This document shows, piece after piece, positions 43,630 through 53,900 of a DNA stretch of 64,000 bases. The DNA lies in contig NZ_JNYV01000003.1 in the NCBI RefSeq assembly GCF_000717275.1, forward strand, positions 682,001 to 746,000, in the 5' to 3' direction. The stretch comes from Kitasatospora arboriphila (GTDB lineage Bacteria; Actinomycetota; Actinomycetes; Mycobacteriales; Mycobacteriaceae). Below the pieces are notes generated by a model. The model was not told the DNA's origin. It did no database searches and saw only the letters and a list, made by a program, of their open reading frames with translations. Made by a program: the position numbers and the translations under genes. Numbering within the stretch: position 1 is the first letter of the stretch; the number at the start of each line of letters is the position of its first letter.

Positions 43630-43697
43630 GGTCGGCAGCGCGGGATTACGAGTAGTCGACATTGTCTTAGACTCCATGTCAGCGAGGTGCCGGGGAG

Positions 43698-43732
43698 GGC
43701 ACTGACTAGGTAAAGACTGGCACTGACTAGGT
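43698..43732 (+). repeat. Two 14-bp direct repeats with 21-bp period upstream of the PPE-like gene
   Basis: ggcactgactaggt occurs exactly at 43698-43711 and 43719-43732, two helical turns apart, and ends 15 bases before the start codon at 43748. It may be an operator or a duplication. Confidence 0.7.
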
Positions 43733-43747
43733 GAATCGGGGGAGTTC

Positions 43748-45073
43748 ATGGCGCCTAAGCCAATTGGGCAGACGGACTGGTTCGGGCATGCGATCGACGA
43801 GATGCGGTCGGTGTGCGCCAGCATGGCGCCGAGCTCGGCGGAAGCAGACGCTGAAGCAATCAGGTTGATCGCGGCGAGGATCAGGGCAGCGTCGGACACC
43901 TACTACGCCACGCTAGGACGGCTGTATCCCGAAGGGGAGTTCCACGGTGAGTCGGTCACCGGCTCGCGGCACGCGACGATGGATGCGATTCGTCATATGG
44001 ACGACTCAGCATCGGTGGGAATGCAGATAGCGGACCAGATTTCGGCCATCTCAAAAATCCTGTCGCAGACGCAGGGCAGCGTCGCAGACCTCGACGCCCA
44101 GTACGGCGGCAACGCTGCCAGTGTCGCCCGGCAGGTACTGCAACAATCCGAACTCGCCACCACGATGACCGACATCTACAGCAACCCGGTCATCGGCGCC
44201 AACGGCTCGCTACCCGAATACACCGGCGTACCCCTGCCGCAGCTGGGGGCCGACTTCGAACCGATCAACACCCATCCAGCCGGCCTGAACGGCAGCAGTT
44301 CGGGCAGCGGCGACAACTCAGGGCTACTCGGAGGCGTCGGTGGCGGCAACAACACGGCGGGCGCAGCAGGTCCCGCTGGGCCCGACGGCCCCACAGGTGG
44401 ACAAGAAACCTTCCGCGGCGACCCGGTAGAAGACAAACCACTCTCACTCGGTGACGTGGGCCAAACCGAGCCTGCGCATGTCGGCGGATCAACACCCGGC
44501 CCGCTCAACGGGGCTTTCGGGTCACCGATCGCCGGACAAGCAAACGGGGCCGGCCCGACCGGCGCTGCGACGACGTCTGGTCGAATCCGGCCGGGGCTTG
44601 CTGGCGCAGGAACAGGTGGAGGGGCTGGCACGGGAGCGCGCGGCGGCGGAGGGCTCGGAGCAAGTGGCGCAGGAGGAGTCGGCGCAGGTGCCGACCCGAA
44701 ATCGTTTGCCGCACGCCCGCTTACACCCCTCGCGACGCCAACAGCCGGTGGCGGGCCCTTGCCCGGGTCCGGCCTGACCACGTCGACTCGTGGTGGGTCG
44801 CCGATGATCCCGCCGGGCGCAGCCGGACGCGGCGCGGGCAGAGACAAAGAAGGCGAACACCGGGCACCTTCCTACCTGCACACCCGCGAGAATGCCGAGG
44901 AGATCATCGGGCGCCTTCCGCTGGTCGGACCACCCGTCCTGGGCGACTGGGCCAGGCCGGGCGAGGCCGGCTCGGACGCGGTGCCGGGAACAGGTAGAAA
45001 TCCGGAAGCGGGCAGCCCCAACGCGAACGACCCCGACGGCCCTGATACCCCCGACACCCCTGACAGGACCTGA
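43748..45073 (+). CDS. PPE-like type VII substrate with Gly/Ala/Pro-rich middle
   Basis: 441 residues, ATG with a gggggag ribosome site. The N-terminal about 150 residues are helical, comparable to the PPE/EspA-type fold. Residues about 160-385 are low-complexity Gly/Ala/Pro/Ser. The C-terminus has a short conserved tail, YLHTRENAEEII ... LVGPPVLGDW, as in ESX-associated proteins of Nocardiaceae and Gordoniaceae. There is no signal peptide. It would be exported with the small WXG-like protein. Its stop lies 2 bp from the stop of the convergent glpK. Confidence 0.7.
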   Translation: MAPKPIGQTDWFGHAIDEMRSVCASMAPSSAEADAEAIRLIAARIRAASDTYYATLGRLYPEGEFHGESVTGSRHATMDAIRHMDDSASVGMQIADQISAISKILSQTQGSVADLDAQYGGNAASVARQVLQQSELATTMTDIYSNPVIGANGSLPEYTGVPLPQLGADFEPINTHPAGLNGSSSGSGDNSGLLGGVGGGNNTAGAAGPAGPDGPTGGQETFRGDPVEDKPLSLGDVGQTEPAHVGGSTPGPLNGAFGSPIAGQANGAGPTGAATTSGRIRPGLAGAGTGGGAGTGARGGGGLGASGAGGVGAGADPKSFAARPLTPLATPTAGGGPLPGSGLTTSTRGGSPMIPPGAAGRGAGRDKEGEHRAPSYLHTRENAEEIIGRLPLVGPPVLGDWARPGEAGSDAVPGTGRNPEAGSPNANDPDGPDTPDTPDRT

Positions 45074-45075
45074 GG

Positions 45076-46584
45076 TCAAGCCAGGTCGTAGCTGCGCTCG
45101 ACTGCCTTGTTCCAGTCGGCGAAGCGCTGATCCCGGTCCTCTGCTGCCATGGACGGTTCCCAGGACTTGTCCTGCATCCAGTTGTCGCGAATATCCTGCT
45201 CGGTGCCCCAGTAGCCCACAGCCAGTCCAGCCGCGTACGCCGCACCGAGAGCCGTGGTCTCGCTGACAACCGGACGTACCACGGGAACACCGAGGATGTC
45301 CGACTGGAACTGCATGAGCAGCTCGTTGACCACCATCCCTCCGTCCACCTTCAGGGTCGATAGCTCGACACCGGAATCGGCCTGCATCGCCTCAATCACC
45401 TCACGGGTCTGAAACGCGGTTGCCTCCAAGGCCGCCCGCGCGATGTGGCCCTTGTTCACGTACCTGGTCAAACCCACGATCACGCCCCGGGCATCGGGCC
45501 GCCAACGCGGCGCGAACAAACCGGAGAAGGCGGGGACAAAGTGGGCGCCGCCGTTGTCCTCCACGGTCTGCGCCACCGTCTCGATTTCGCCTGCGGCACT
45601 GATGAGTCCGAGGTTGTCCCGCAGCCACTGCACCAACGAACCCGTGACGGCTATCGAGCCCTCCAGGGCGTACACGGGTCGCTTGTCGCCGATCTTGTAG
45701 CACACGGTGGTGAGCAATCCGTGGCTGCTGCGGACGACCTCCTCACCGGTGTTGAGGAGGAGGAAGTTGCCCGTGCCGTAGGTGTTCTTCGCCTCTCCGG
45801 GCTCCAGGCACGCCTGACCGAACGTCGCCGCCTGCTGATCACCCAAGATGCCCGCGATCGGCACGTCGGCGAGGGCCCCACGCTCGCGAACCCGTCCGTA
45901 CACCTGCGACGAACTGCAGATCTCCGGCAACAGACTCATCGGGATCTGCATCTCGGCACAGATCTCCTCATCCCACTGCAGCGTCTCGATGTCCATCAGC
46001 ATGGTCCGCGACGCATTGGTCACATCGGTCAGGTGTCGACCTCCGTCGGGACCTCCGGTCATGTTCCAGACCAGCCAGGTATCCATTGTGCCGAAACACA
46101 ACTCACCGGCCTCGGCACGTTCACGTGCGTCATCGACGTTGTCGAGAATCCAGCGGATCTTCGGCCCGGCGAAGTAGGTGGACATGGGGAGGCCGGTGCG
46201 CTCCTGATACCGGGCGGCACCGTGTTCGCCGCCGAGTTCCTCGCAGAGTGCCGCAGTCCTGGTGTCCTGCCACACGATGGCGTTGTAGATCGGCTCACCG
46301 GTCGCGCGATCCCACAGCAGCGTGGTCTCACGCTGATTGGTGATGCCCACGGCGTGGATGTCTGCGGTGGACAGATCTTCTGCGGCCATCGCGGCCGCGG
46401 TCACCCTCCGGGCGTTGCGCCAGATCTCCGCACCGTCATGTTCCACCCAACCGGACTTCGGGAAGATCTGCTGATGCTCGATCTGTTCAGAACTGACCAC
46501 TCGGCCGGCGTGGTCGAAGATCATGCAGCGGGTGGACGTGGTGCCCTGATCGATGGAAGCGATGTAACCGGTGCTGTTGCTCAC
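45076..46584 (-). CDS. glpK: Glycerol kinase
   Basis: 502 residues, GTG start, usual GlpK length. The FGGY-kinase phosphate loop [13 protein letters not shown] (about 12-24), a [17 protein letters not shown] segment with the glycerol-binding Arg/Glu, and the C-terminal [19 protein letters not shown] signature are present. It phosphorylates glycerol with ATP to sn-glycerol-3-phosphate in the cytoplasm, feeding GlpD encoded divergently 174 bp away. Confidence 0.97.
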   Translation of the reverse strand: MSNSTGYIASIDQGTTSTRCMIFDHAGRVVSSEQIEHQQIFPKSGWVEHDGAEIWRNARRVTAAAMAAEDLSTADIHAVGITNQRETTLLWDRATGEPIYNAIVWQDTRTAALCEELGGEHGAARYQERTGLPMSTYFAGPKIRWILDNVDDARERAEAGELCFGTMDTWLVWNMTGGPDGGRHLTDVTNASRTMLMDIETLQWDEEICAEMQIPMSLLPEICSSSQVYGRVRERGALADVPIAGILGDQQAATFGQACLEPGEAKNTYGTGNFLLLNTGEEVVRSSHGLLTTVCYKIGDKRPVYALEGSIAVTGSLVQWLRDNLGLISAAGEIETVAQTVEDNGGAHFVPAFSGLFAPRWRPDARGVIVGLTRYVNKGHIARAALEATAFQTREVIEAMQADSGVELSTLKVDGGMVVNELLMQFQSDILGVPVVRPVVSETTALGAAYAAGLAVGYWGTEQDIRDNWMQDKSWEPSMAAEDRDQRFADWNKAVERSYDLA

Positions 46585-46757
46585 AGGAACGAGTTTCGCA
46601 TGACCATCCGCGCAGGTTGTCTACTTGGACACGGCCGGTCCTCTTGCGGTGGCGGACCGGTTACCAGCGGGTAGCGTTGTCGGCGGTAGTCCGGCCGGTT
46701 CGCCCGCTTCGGAGTTCGCGGCGGCAGGTGATCGACCCGTGACCAGAGGAGATAGCG
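46585..46757. promoter_or_regulatory. Divergent glpK-glpD promoter region
   Basis: 173 bp between the two start codons. Promoters for both genes must lie here. I see no clear palindrome. The glpD ribosome site is a gaggag near 46743. Confidence 0.4.
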
Positions 46758-48503
46758 ATGAGCGCAGCGGCATTCGACCCCGATCGACCGTCCGACCTGG
46801 GCCCTCGATACCGGGAGAACTCGTGGCAACGGCTGTCCAAAGAGCTGTTCGACGTGGTGGTGGTCGGCGGTGGCATCGTCGGTGTGGGCACTGCGCTCGA
46901 CGCCGCAACCCGCGGTCTGCGCGTGGCCCTCGTCGAAGCCCGCGACATCGCCTCGGGAACATCGAGTCGCTCATCGAAGATGTTCCACGGTGGTTTGCGG
47001 TACCTCGAGCAACTCGAGTTCGGTCTGGTTCGCGAAGCGCTCCATGAACGTGAGCTGTCGCTGAGCACGCTGGCGCCGCACCTGGTGAAGCCCCTACCGT
47101 TCCTGTATCCACTGAGCCACCGGGTTTGGGAACGGCCGTACGTGGCCGCCGGCCTGTTCCTGTACGACTCACTCGGTGGAGCCAAATCCGTTCCGGGACA
47201 ACGTCATGTGTCGCGGTCGGGCGCACTGCGGATCGCCCCTGCGCTCAAACGCAACTCGCTCACCGGTGGAATCACCTACTACGACACCGTGGTCGACGAC
47301 GCACGTCATACCCTGACGGTGGCCCGCACCGCATCGCACTACGGCGCCGTCATCCGAACCTCTACCCAGGTCACGGGTTTCCTGCGGGAGGCCGACCGGG
47401 TGAGCGGAGTCCGAGTGCGCGACACCGAGACCGGTGAGACCGCCGACATCCGCAGCCACTGCGTCATCAACGCCTCCGGTGTCTGGACCGACGAGATCCA
47501 GGCTCTGTCGAAGCAGCGCGGGAGGTTTCGGGTCCGCGCGTCCAAGGGCGTCCACATCGTCGTCCCACGGGACCGCATCGTCAGTGAATCGGCCATCATC
47601 CTGCGCACCGCCACGTCGGTACTGTTTGTCATCCCTTGGGAGACGCACTGGATCATCGGGACCACCGACACCGACTGGAATCTCGACCTCGCACACCCGG
47701 CCGCAACCCGGGCGGACATCGACTACATCCTGCAGAAGGTGAACGAGGTGCTGGTCACACCGTTGACCCACGACGACATCGAAGGTGTCTACGCGGGCCT
47801 GCGACCGCTGCTGGCGGGCGAGAGCGACGAGACGTCGAAGCTGTCTCGCGAGCATGCGGTGGCCGAGGTCGCGCCCGGCCTCGTCGCCATCGCCGGTGGA
47901 AAATACACCACTTACCGGGTGATGGCCGCCGACGCGGTGGACGCGATCACCGACTTCATCCCGGTTCGGGTGGCTCCGTCGGTCACCGACAAGGTGCCCC
48001 TGGTCGGGGCCGAGGGGTACCACGCCCTGATCAACCAGTGCGATCAGCTCGGGCAGCGATTCGGGTTGCATCCCTACCGCATCCGTCGCTTGCTGAACCG
48101 CTACGGCTCGATGATCGATGAGGTGTTGGCCTACGCCAAGAAGGACGCGAGCCTTCTCCAACCCTTGGCCGCGGCGCCCCAGTATCTGCGTGTCGAAGTG
48201 GTCTACGCGGTGGTCAGCGAAGCCGCACTGCACCTGGAAGACGTGCTGGCCCGGCGGACACGGATCGCGATCGAATATCCGGATCGCGGGGTGAAGAGCG
48301 CACGAGAGGTTGCCGATCTCGTTGCGCCGCTGCTTGATTGGGACAGCGACCGGACCGACTTCGAGGTGCAGACCTACCTCGCGCGTGTCGAGGCAGAGGT
48401 GGCATCGCAGCGGCAACCCGATGACGAATCCGCTGATGCCCTGCGTGCAGCCGCGCCGGAGTCGCGCGCCGAACTGCTGGAACCCGTGCCGGTCCCGGAC
48501 TGA
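46758..48503 (+). CDS. glpD: Glycerol-3-phosphate dehydrogenase (FAD, quinone-linked)
   Basis: 581 residues. The FAD motif VVVVGGGIVGVGTALDAATRG (abridged; about 34-54), followed by SGTSSRSSKMFHGGLRYLE, is the GlpD signature. The C-terminal alpha-helical cap (about 410-560) is present. It oxidises glycerol-3-phosphate to dihydroxyacetone phosphate at the membrane and gives electrons to quinone. The C-terminal about 25 residues are a Pro/Glu-rich extension. It corresponds to Rv3302c (glpD2) next to lpdA in M. tuberculosis; here about 7 kb of extra genes separate the two. Confidence 0.96.
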   Translation: MSAAAFDPDRPSDLGPRYRENSWQRLSKELFDVVVVGGGIVGVGTALDAATRGLRVALVEARDIASGTSSRSSKMFHGGLRYLEQLEFGLVREALHERELSLSTLAPHLVKPLPFLYPLSHRVWERPYVAAGLFLYDSLGGAKSVPGQRHVSRSGALRIAPALKRNSLTGGITYYDTVVDDARHTLTVARTASHYGAVIRTSTQVTGFLREADRVSGVRVRDTETGETADIRSHCVINASGVWTDEIQALSKQRGRFRVRASKGVHIVVPRDRIVSESAIILRTATSVLFVIPWETHWIIGTTDTDWNLDLAHPAATRADIDYILQKVNEVLVTPLTHDDIEGVYAGLRPLLAGESDETSKLSREHAVAEVAPGLVAIAGGKYTTYRVMAADAVDAITDFIPVRVAPSVTDKVPLVGAEGYHALINQCDQLGQRFGLHPYRIRRLLNRYGSMIDEVLAYAKKDASLLQPLAAAPQYLRVEVVYAVVSEAALHLEDVLARRTRIAIEYPDRGVKSAREVADLVAPLLDWDSDRTDFEVQTYLARVEAEVASQRQPDDESADALRAAAPESRAELLEPVPVPD

Positions 48504-48525
48504 CCGCCCGCCGGCACAACGTCAG

Positions 48526-48936
48526 TCAGTCGGCCGGCTCGTACCGCAACAAGGTGACGTCGTCATCGGGGTAGTCGAAGAACACGGGCTTGACCCGCAT
48601 GCCGATGTGGATCTCTGAGGGGTCGACGTTGACCAATTCGGTGGATACCCGCGGTCCCTCGTCCCACTGCACCACGGCGAGCAGCTGCGGCACGGAGTCG
48701 GCGAAGTGCGGGGACACCGGTTTACGCGCGATGGTGAATGTGTACAGCTTTCCCAGCCCGGAGATCTCTCTCCACTCGAGATCATCGGCCAACGTCCCCG
48801 GCGCCAAGATCCGGGGATAAAACACGTGACGACCCAACGAGGGCGAGTACTGGATCAGGATCTTGTGTTCGGAGAGCGCGTCCCAGAAAGGGGCGCTCAC
48901 AGGCGTTTTCACCGGCATCGGCTTGGCGAACGTCAT
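48526..48936 (-). CDS. OB-fold protein of the DUF35 family, zinc cysteines lost
   Basis: 136 residues from the ATG at 48936, which has a GGAAG ribosome site and directly follows the thiolase stop. The helix FWDALSEHKILIQY and the HVFYPRILAPG linker match the rubredoxin-like zinc ribbon plus OB-fold acyl-CoA-associated proteins that pair with lipid-transfer thiolases. The four zinc cysteines normally flanking FYPR are all missing. The OB domain (about 55-130: WREISGLGKLYTFTIAR) is intact. DUF35 proteins bind or scaffold thiolase/hydratase partners in steroid and acyl-CoA breakdown. It is operonic with the thiolase. Confidence 0.85.
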   Translation of the reverse strand: MTFAKPMPVKTPVSAPFWDALSEHKILIQYSPSLGRHVFYPRILAPGTLADDLEWREISGLGKLYTFTIARKPVSPHFADSVPQLLAVVQWDEGPRVSTELVNVDPSEIHIGMRVKPVFFDYPDDDVTLLRYEPAD

Positions 48937-48950
48937 GAGGTCATCGCTTC

Positions 48951-50162
48951 CTAGTCGCCCTGCAGTACGAGTGTGGTCTGTTCGCCCATCACGCCGCCGT
49001 TGCCGGAGACGAAAGCCCGGTTGCAGTCGGGCACCTGGGCCGCGCCCGCACGACCCATGATCTGGCGCGTCGCGTCGCACACGTGGTGCATGCCGCCCGC
49101 GAGGCCGGCCTGACCGAAACCCAGTTGTCCTCCCGCGGTGTTGAGCGGGAAGTCGCCCCGGAACGTCAGGTCGTGCGAATTCACGAACTCCATGCCTTTT
49201 CCCTTGTCGCAGAATCCCGCGTCTTCCAGGCTCATCAGCACGGTGATCGTGTAGCAGTCGTAGATCGACACCATGTCCATGTCGGAGCGGTCGAGCCTGC
49301 TCATGTCGAACGCTGTGTCGGCGGCACGCGCGATCGGACTCTCCAGGAGGTCCTCGGCATACGTCGGTGTCTTGTACGCGACGTGTTCCCCGAAACCTTT
49401 GATCCACACCGGGCGGTTCTTGCTCCGACGGGCCAGGTCGGCGGACGTCACCAGGACCGCGGCGCCACCCGAACAGGGCATCACGATCTCGAGCCGTCGC
49501 AATGGGTCGGCGATCATCGGGCTCGCCAGAACGTCCTCGATGGTCAGCGGCTTGCCGTGGAACACCGCATCGGGGGTGTTGTTGGCGTTGACGCGCTGAT
49601 CCACCACGATCTTGGCCATCGCCCGCTCGTCGTAGCCGTAGACCGATCGATACAGTTGCGCGATCTGGCCGTACGGGCCGTTCTGGCCCAGGTTGCCGAA
49701 CGGGATGTCGAACTCGGCTTGCGGTGAACCGAACCGGTTCGACGACGAGCCGTAGAGCAGGATGTCGGTCAGACTGTCGGGCAGCGGCTTCTTCTCGTTG
49801 TACGGGACCCCGTAGTCCGCGGGGATCACGCACAGAACAGCTTGGCAGATACCCAGTTCCACGGCGGCGGCTGCGCGCCAGACCATGGCGGCGGCCGACG
49901 CACCGCCGAGGTCGACGGTCTCCGCGAAATTGATTCGCGCACCGAGGTATTCGGCAATCGTGGACGGTACGAACATCTCGGACTCGAGCAGCGTGGAGGT
50001 GACGATCCCGTCGATCTCGACACCGGTGAGGCCCGCATCAGCGATTGCGGCCGCTCCCAGCGTTGCCCACTGCTCCAAGGTGAAGCGCGGCGTACGGGTC
50101 GAGACCTTCTGCGGCGCAAGCTCTTGGAAGCCGACCACTGCGGCATCGCCCCGAAAACCCAT
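48951..50162 (-). CDS. Thiolase-superfamily protein (lipid-transfer/SCP-x-like)
   Basis: 403 residues, ATG with an AGGAG site. It has the SCP2-thiolase layout. The N-terminal region has VDLGGASAAAMVWRAAAAVELG, where the nucleophile Cys of degradative thiolases is replaced (GGASA). C-terminal features are NTAGGQLGFGQAGLAGGMHHV, with a histidine, and VSGNGGVM near the end. Such Cys-less thiolases act as aldolases (Ltp2-type retro-aldol cleavage) or lipid-transfer proteins together with DUF35 partners, here the gene at 48526. An acyl-CoA or sterol side-chain role is inferred. The TetR gene lies just upstream in the same orientation. Confidence 0.85.
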   Translation of the reverse strand: MGFRGDAAVVGFQELAPQKVSTRTPRFTLEQWATLGAAAIADAGLTGVEIDGIVTSTLLESEMFVPSTIAEYLGARINFAETVDLGGASAAAMVWRAAAAVELGICQAVLCVIPADYGVPYNEKKPLPDSLTDILLYGSSSNRFGSPQAEFDIPFGNLGQNGPYGQIAQLYRSVYGYDERAMAKIVVDQRVNANNTPDAVFHGKPLTIEDVLASPMIADPLRRLEIVMPCSGGAAVLVTSADLARRSKNRPVWIKGFGEHVAYKTPTYAEDLLESPIARAADTAFDMSRLDRSDMDMVSIYDCYTITVLMSLEDAGFCDKGKGMEFVNSHDLTFRGDFPLNTAGGQLGFGQAGLAGGMHHVCDATRQIMGRAGAAQVPDCNRAFVSGNGGVMGEQTTLVLQGD

Positions 50163-50211
50163 GGATACTCCTGCGCGTCAGATCGGAAGGTGGAAGTCTT
50201 CCGGCCAACGT

Positions 50212-50230
50212 ACTAGAACTCAAATCTAGT
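50212..50230. promoter_or_regulatory. Candidate TetR operator upstream of the thiolase
   Basis: actaga-N7-tctagt is a perfect 6-bp inverted repeat spanning 19 bp, between the thiolase start (50162) and the end of tetR (stop at 50226, which it overlaps). Size and position fit a TetR dimer site controlling thiolase/DUF35 transcription. The consensus of this regulator is unknown. Confidence 0.5.
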
Positions 50231-50840
50231 TTTCAAGGGAGGGGTCGATGGGTGCGCCGAACAGGAAGTCGATGAAGCGGTTGCACAGGCGGTAGACGTC
50301 GTCCATGGATCCCTCGTTGTACACCGTCCCGGTGAGCACGGTGTTGATGATCGACCACAGCATGATCGCCGCATCCTTGGCTGCCTCGGGACCCAGCCGC
50401 GCGAAGTCGTCGGCCAACGTGTGCTGGCAGACCTCGAAGAATTGAGCGAGCAAGGCCTTGGCGTTGGGGTCGGCACTGGACTGCAAGATGACGTGCACCT
50501 TGAAGAAGTGCGGTCGTCGCTCGAACGAGGAGATGACGGCATTCATTTTTGCGCGGATCTGGTGCTCGGACAATTCCTCGCCCGACCTCGCGTAGGCGGG
50601 TGCCGCCCAATCGAGCAGTACCGCGGCGTAGAGATGCTCTTTGGACGAGAAGTACCGGTACAGCGTGCCCAACGCGACGCCGGCTCCATTGGCCACGTCG
50701 CGGATCTGGATCTGCTCGTACTCCTGCTCTTTGAGGGCGGCATTGGCAGCCTTGATGATCCGCAGGCGGCGAGCCTGCTGCCAGGCGGGCAGCTCCGAAC
50801 TGAGCGTTGCCGCTGCAGTTGTCGTTGCCTGTTGCGTCAT
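50226..50840 (-). CDS. TetR-family transcriptional regulator
   Basis: 204 residues from the ATG at 50840, with GAAGG 6 bases upstream; another ATG at 50846 touches that site. The N-terminal helix-turn-helix (about 25-70: RIIKAANAALKEQ ... GVALGTLYRYFSSKEHLYAAV) is typical. The C-terminal domain is helical and would bind a ligand, possibly an acyl-CoA given its neighbours. It lies 64 bp upstream of the thiolase and in the same direction. Confidence 0.92.
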   Translation of the reverse strand: MTQQATTTAAATLSSELPAWQQARRLRIIKAANAALKEQEYEQIQIRDVANGAGVALGTLYRYFSSKEHLYAAVLLDWAAPAYARSGEELSEHQIRAKMNAVISSFERRPHFFKVHVILQSSADPNAKALLAQFFEVCQHTLADDFARLGPEAAKDAAIMLWSIINTVLTGTVYNEGSMDDVYRLCNRFIDFLFGAPIDPSLEN

Positions 50841-50934
50841 GGTCATCCTTCAGTGGTGCGTCCCGGCCCGGGTACAGCCTAAAACGCCCGACCCGGCAGC
50901 ATGTGCATCACCGGCCACTTCCGTTTGCGAGTTG

Positions 50935-53900
50935 TCATCCGGTGCGGCGCAGTCGCAGGCCGCGAGGCGTGGCCGAGAAGCCGCTTTCCTGGAGATGCTC
51001 GGCGAGGTCACCGGTCAGCACAGGTTCTCCGTTGACCTTCTCCACATACAGCCGATCGACCTGACCTCGGATGACCACCCGCGCCAGCGCGGAGGTGGCT
51101 GCGGCGAGGGTGTCGGCGTCCTCGCTGAACGTGAGCACTGTTTTTCCGCCGCGTTCGACGAACAGCACGAGGTCGCCGTCGACCAGCACCACCAGCGCAC
51201 CTGGTTTGCGGCCGGGGCGATGGCCTTCCTTCTGGGGCGGCCAGCCCAGTGCGGAACCGTACGGATTGGCCGGATCCGTGGCGGCGAGGGCGATGGCGGA
51301 CTGACCGATGGTCTCCACCTCGTCGCGTAGTCGGTCGACGGTGGTGGTGGCTGCGAACTGCGCACCGCCGAGTCCGTCGATGTAGTAGCCGCGTCGCACC
51401 TTGCCGCTGTCCTCGAATCCGGTGAGGGCCTTGTACACACGAGAGAAGCCCCCTTCGACGCCCTCGGTCATCACCGCTCCCTTGGTGACGACGCCATAGC
51501 GGTCCAGCAGCGTCGAGCACTGCGCGGCGATGGCCAACGTCGGGTCGCCCAGCGGCGGGGGCAGGACAAACCACCGCCCTGTCATCGACATCGGAGCAGT
51601 GCGGGGAGTGCGCGCGAATCTGCGCCGCCCGCGGTGGGCCGGTATGCCCCGGACGGCCCCGGGTTTGCGACCCGGTCCGAGGAGAGCACGCACCGGTGAA
51701 AACGTGTCGTTGCTGATGCGACCCGCCCACGCCAGGTCCCACAAGGCCATCTCGAGGTCCGACCCAAGCGGCGCGACACCGTCGACGGACAGCGAGTCGC
51801 TCAGCTGACGGAAGAAGAAGGCGCCGCCCGGAGCAAGTTGGTCCAACAATCGCTCGTGTAGATCGCCCATGTCGATCTCGGTGGGTGCGGGCAGGCTGTC
51901 CTCGGCGAGATCGGCGGGGTGAAGACTGATCCAGCCGTCGGAGCCGGACAACCGACCGTGCCCGGCCCACAGCACCTCGCCGCCTGCCGTGAGCTCATCG
52001 AGCATGTCGGGCCGGTAGTCGGATACCCGGGCGGGCAGGATCAGTGACTCCCACGCCGACGCTGGGATGGGAACCCCGGCCAACTGGTCGATCACCGCAG
52101 ACACCCCGTCGATGCCGCGCAGACGCGTGCGGTCGGTGACGTGTTGCCAGCCGGTGACGAATCGCGCGTAGGTCTGGTGACTGACGGGAGCTATCTCCGC
52201 CCGGCTCGCCGCGAGCGAGGCCCGGCGCAAACCGGACAGGACCTCGGTGTTGCACCACTGCTCGCCGCTGCGCAGGGTGCCGGCGGGTTCGGGCCGGAAG
52301 TCGCCTTCGACCACTCGTCGCTGGCCGGCCAGCCGCACCAGGGTGTCGCGGACAACAGCGATGCCCAGTCCCAGCGCCTCGGCGACATCGGCTGCGACGA
52401 ACGGGCCATGGGTGCGCGCGAACCGGCCGACGAGGTCGCCGAGCGGGTCGTCGACCGGGTCGAGGAACGCCATCGGAAGGCCCTGCGGTGGCGGGATCCC
52501 GAGCCCGTCCCGCAACCGGCTGGCGTCTTCGGCGGCAGCGAACCACACGATGTCTCCGCCGCGGGAGACCTCGATGGCCCGGCCGGCGCCGAGCAGCTCG
52601 GTGAGCAGCTCGCGTGAATCGTCGCCGGAGTAGCGAAGGGCCACAGCGTCTGCGGTGAGTGGACCGAGCCAGCGTAAGAGGTCGGCGATGCCTTCGGTGT
52701 CTCTCGCCTGCCGGTCCGGGTGCAGGCGTTGGAGCTTGGCCTCGGTGTCGGCGATGACGTTCTGGTCGAGCAACTCTCGCAGGTCGACGCGCCCGAGAAG
52801 CTGCGCCAGCAGCGCGGTGTCGAGGGACAGGGTGGCGGCGCGACGCTCGGCGAGCGGCGCGTCGTCGGCGTACATGAACGCGCCCACGTAGCCGAACAGC
52901 AACGAGGAGGCCATCGGAGACGGCGTCTCGGTCTCGACCTCGATGACCCGCAGGCGCCGATTCTGGATGCGGGTGAGCATGTCGACAAGGGCCGGTAGGT
53001 CGTACACGTCCTGCAGACATTCGCGGAACGCCTCGAGGATGATGGGAAACTGCGGGTATTTCCTTGCCACATCCAGCAATTGAGCACTGCGCTGACGCTG
53101 CTGCCACAGCGGCGCACGCTTGCCGGGGTTGCGCCGTGGCAACAGCAGTGCCCGGGCAGCGCATTCGCGGAACCGTGACGCGAACATGGCCGAGCCGCCC
53201 AGCTGTTCGGTGACGATCTGCTCGATCTGGTCGGGCTCGAAGCTGAACAATGACGCACCGGGGGGCTGGTCGTCGGTGTCGGGGAGCCTGACGATGATGC
53301 CGTCGTCGGCGGCAGAGACCGCCCCGTCGATGCCGTAGTCCTGCTGCAGACGTGCGGTGACGGCGCTGGCCCACGGGGCGTGGACCCTCAGGCCGTAAGG
53401 GGAGTGCAGGATCACCCGCCAGTCGCCGAGTTCGTCGCGGAAGCGTTCGACCAACAACGTGCGGTCGGTGGGCAGGTGGCCGGTGGCCGCCTGCTGTTCG
53501 GAGATGAGCTGCGCCAAATTGTCTCGGGCGAACGCGTTCAGTCCGAGCCGCTCGGCATGGTCGGCCATCTTGTCCGTGCTGCTGAGTTCTCCGACGAACT
53601 TGCCGATGGCGGCTCCGAGTTCGGCGGGTCGGCCGATGCTGTCACCGTGCCAGAACGGCAGCCGGCCCGCCTGGCCGTACGCCGGCGTGACCAACACCCG
53701 GTCGTGCGTGATCTCCTCGATCCGCCAGCTGGTCGCGCCGAGGGCGAAGACGTCGCCCACCCGGGACTCGTAGACCATCTCCTCGTCCAGTTCGCCCACC
53801 CGCGTTTGCTTTTCGCCCACCATGTACACGGCGAACAGGCCGCGGTCTGGGATCGCGCCGCCCGAGGTGACCGCCAGGCGCTGCGCACCGGGACGTCCGG

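Noticed and set aside
44176..44847. Minus-strand frame encoding a Pro/Ala-rich protein
   Set aside because: Antisense of the Gly-rich part of the PPE-like gene; low-complexity Gly codons read backwards as Pro.
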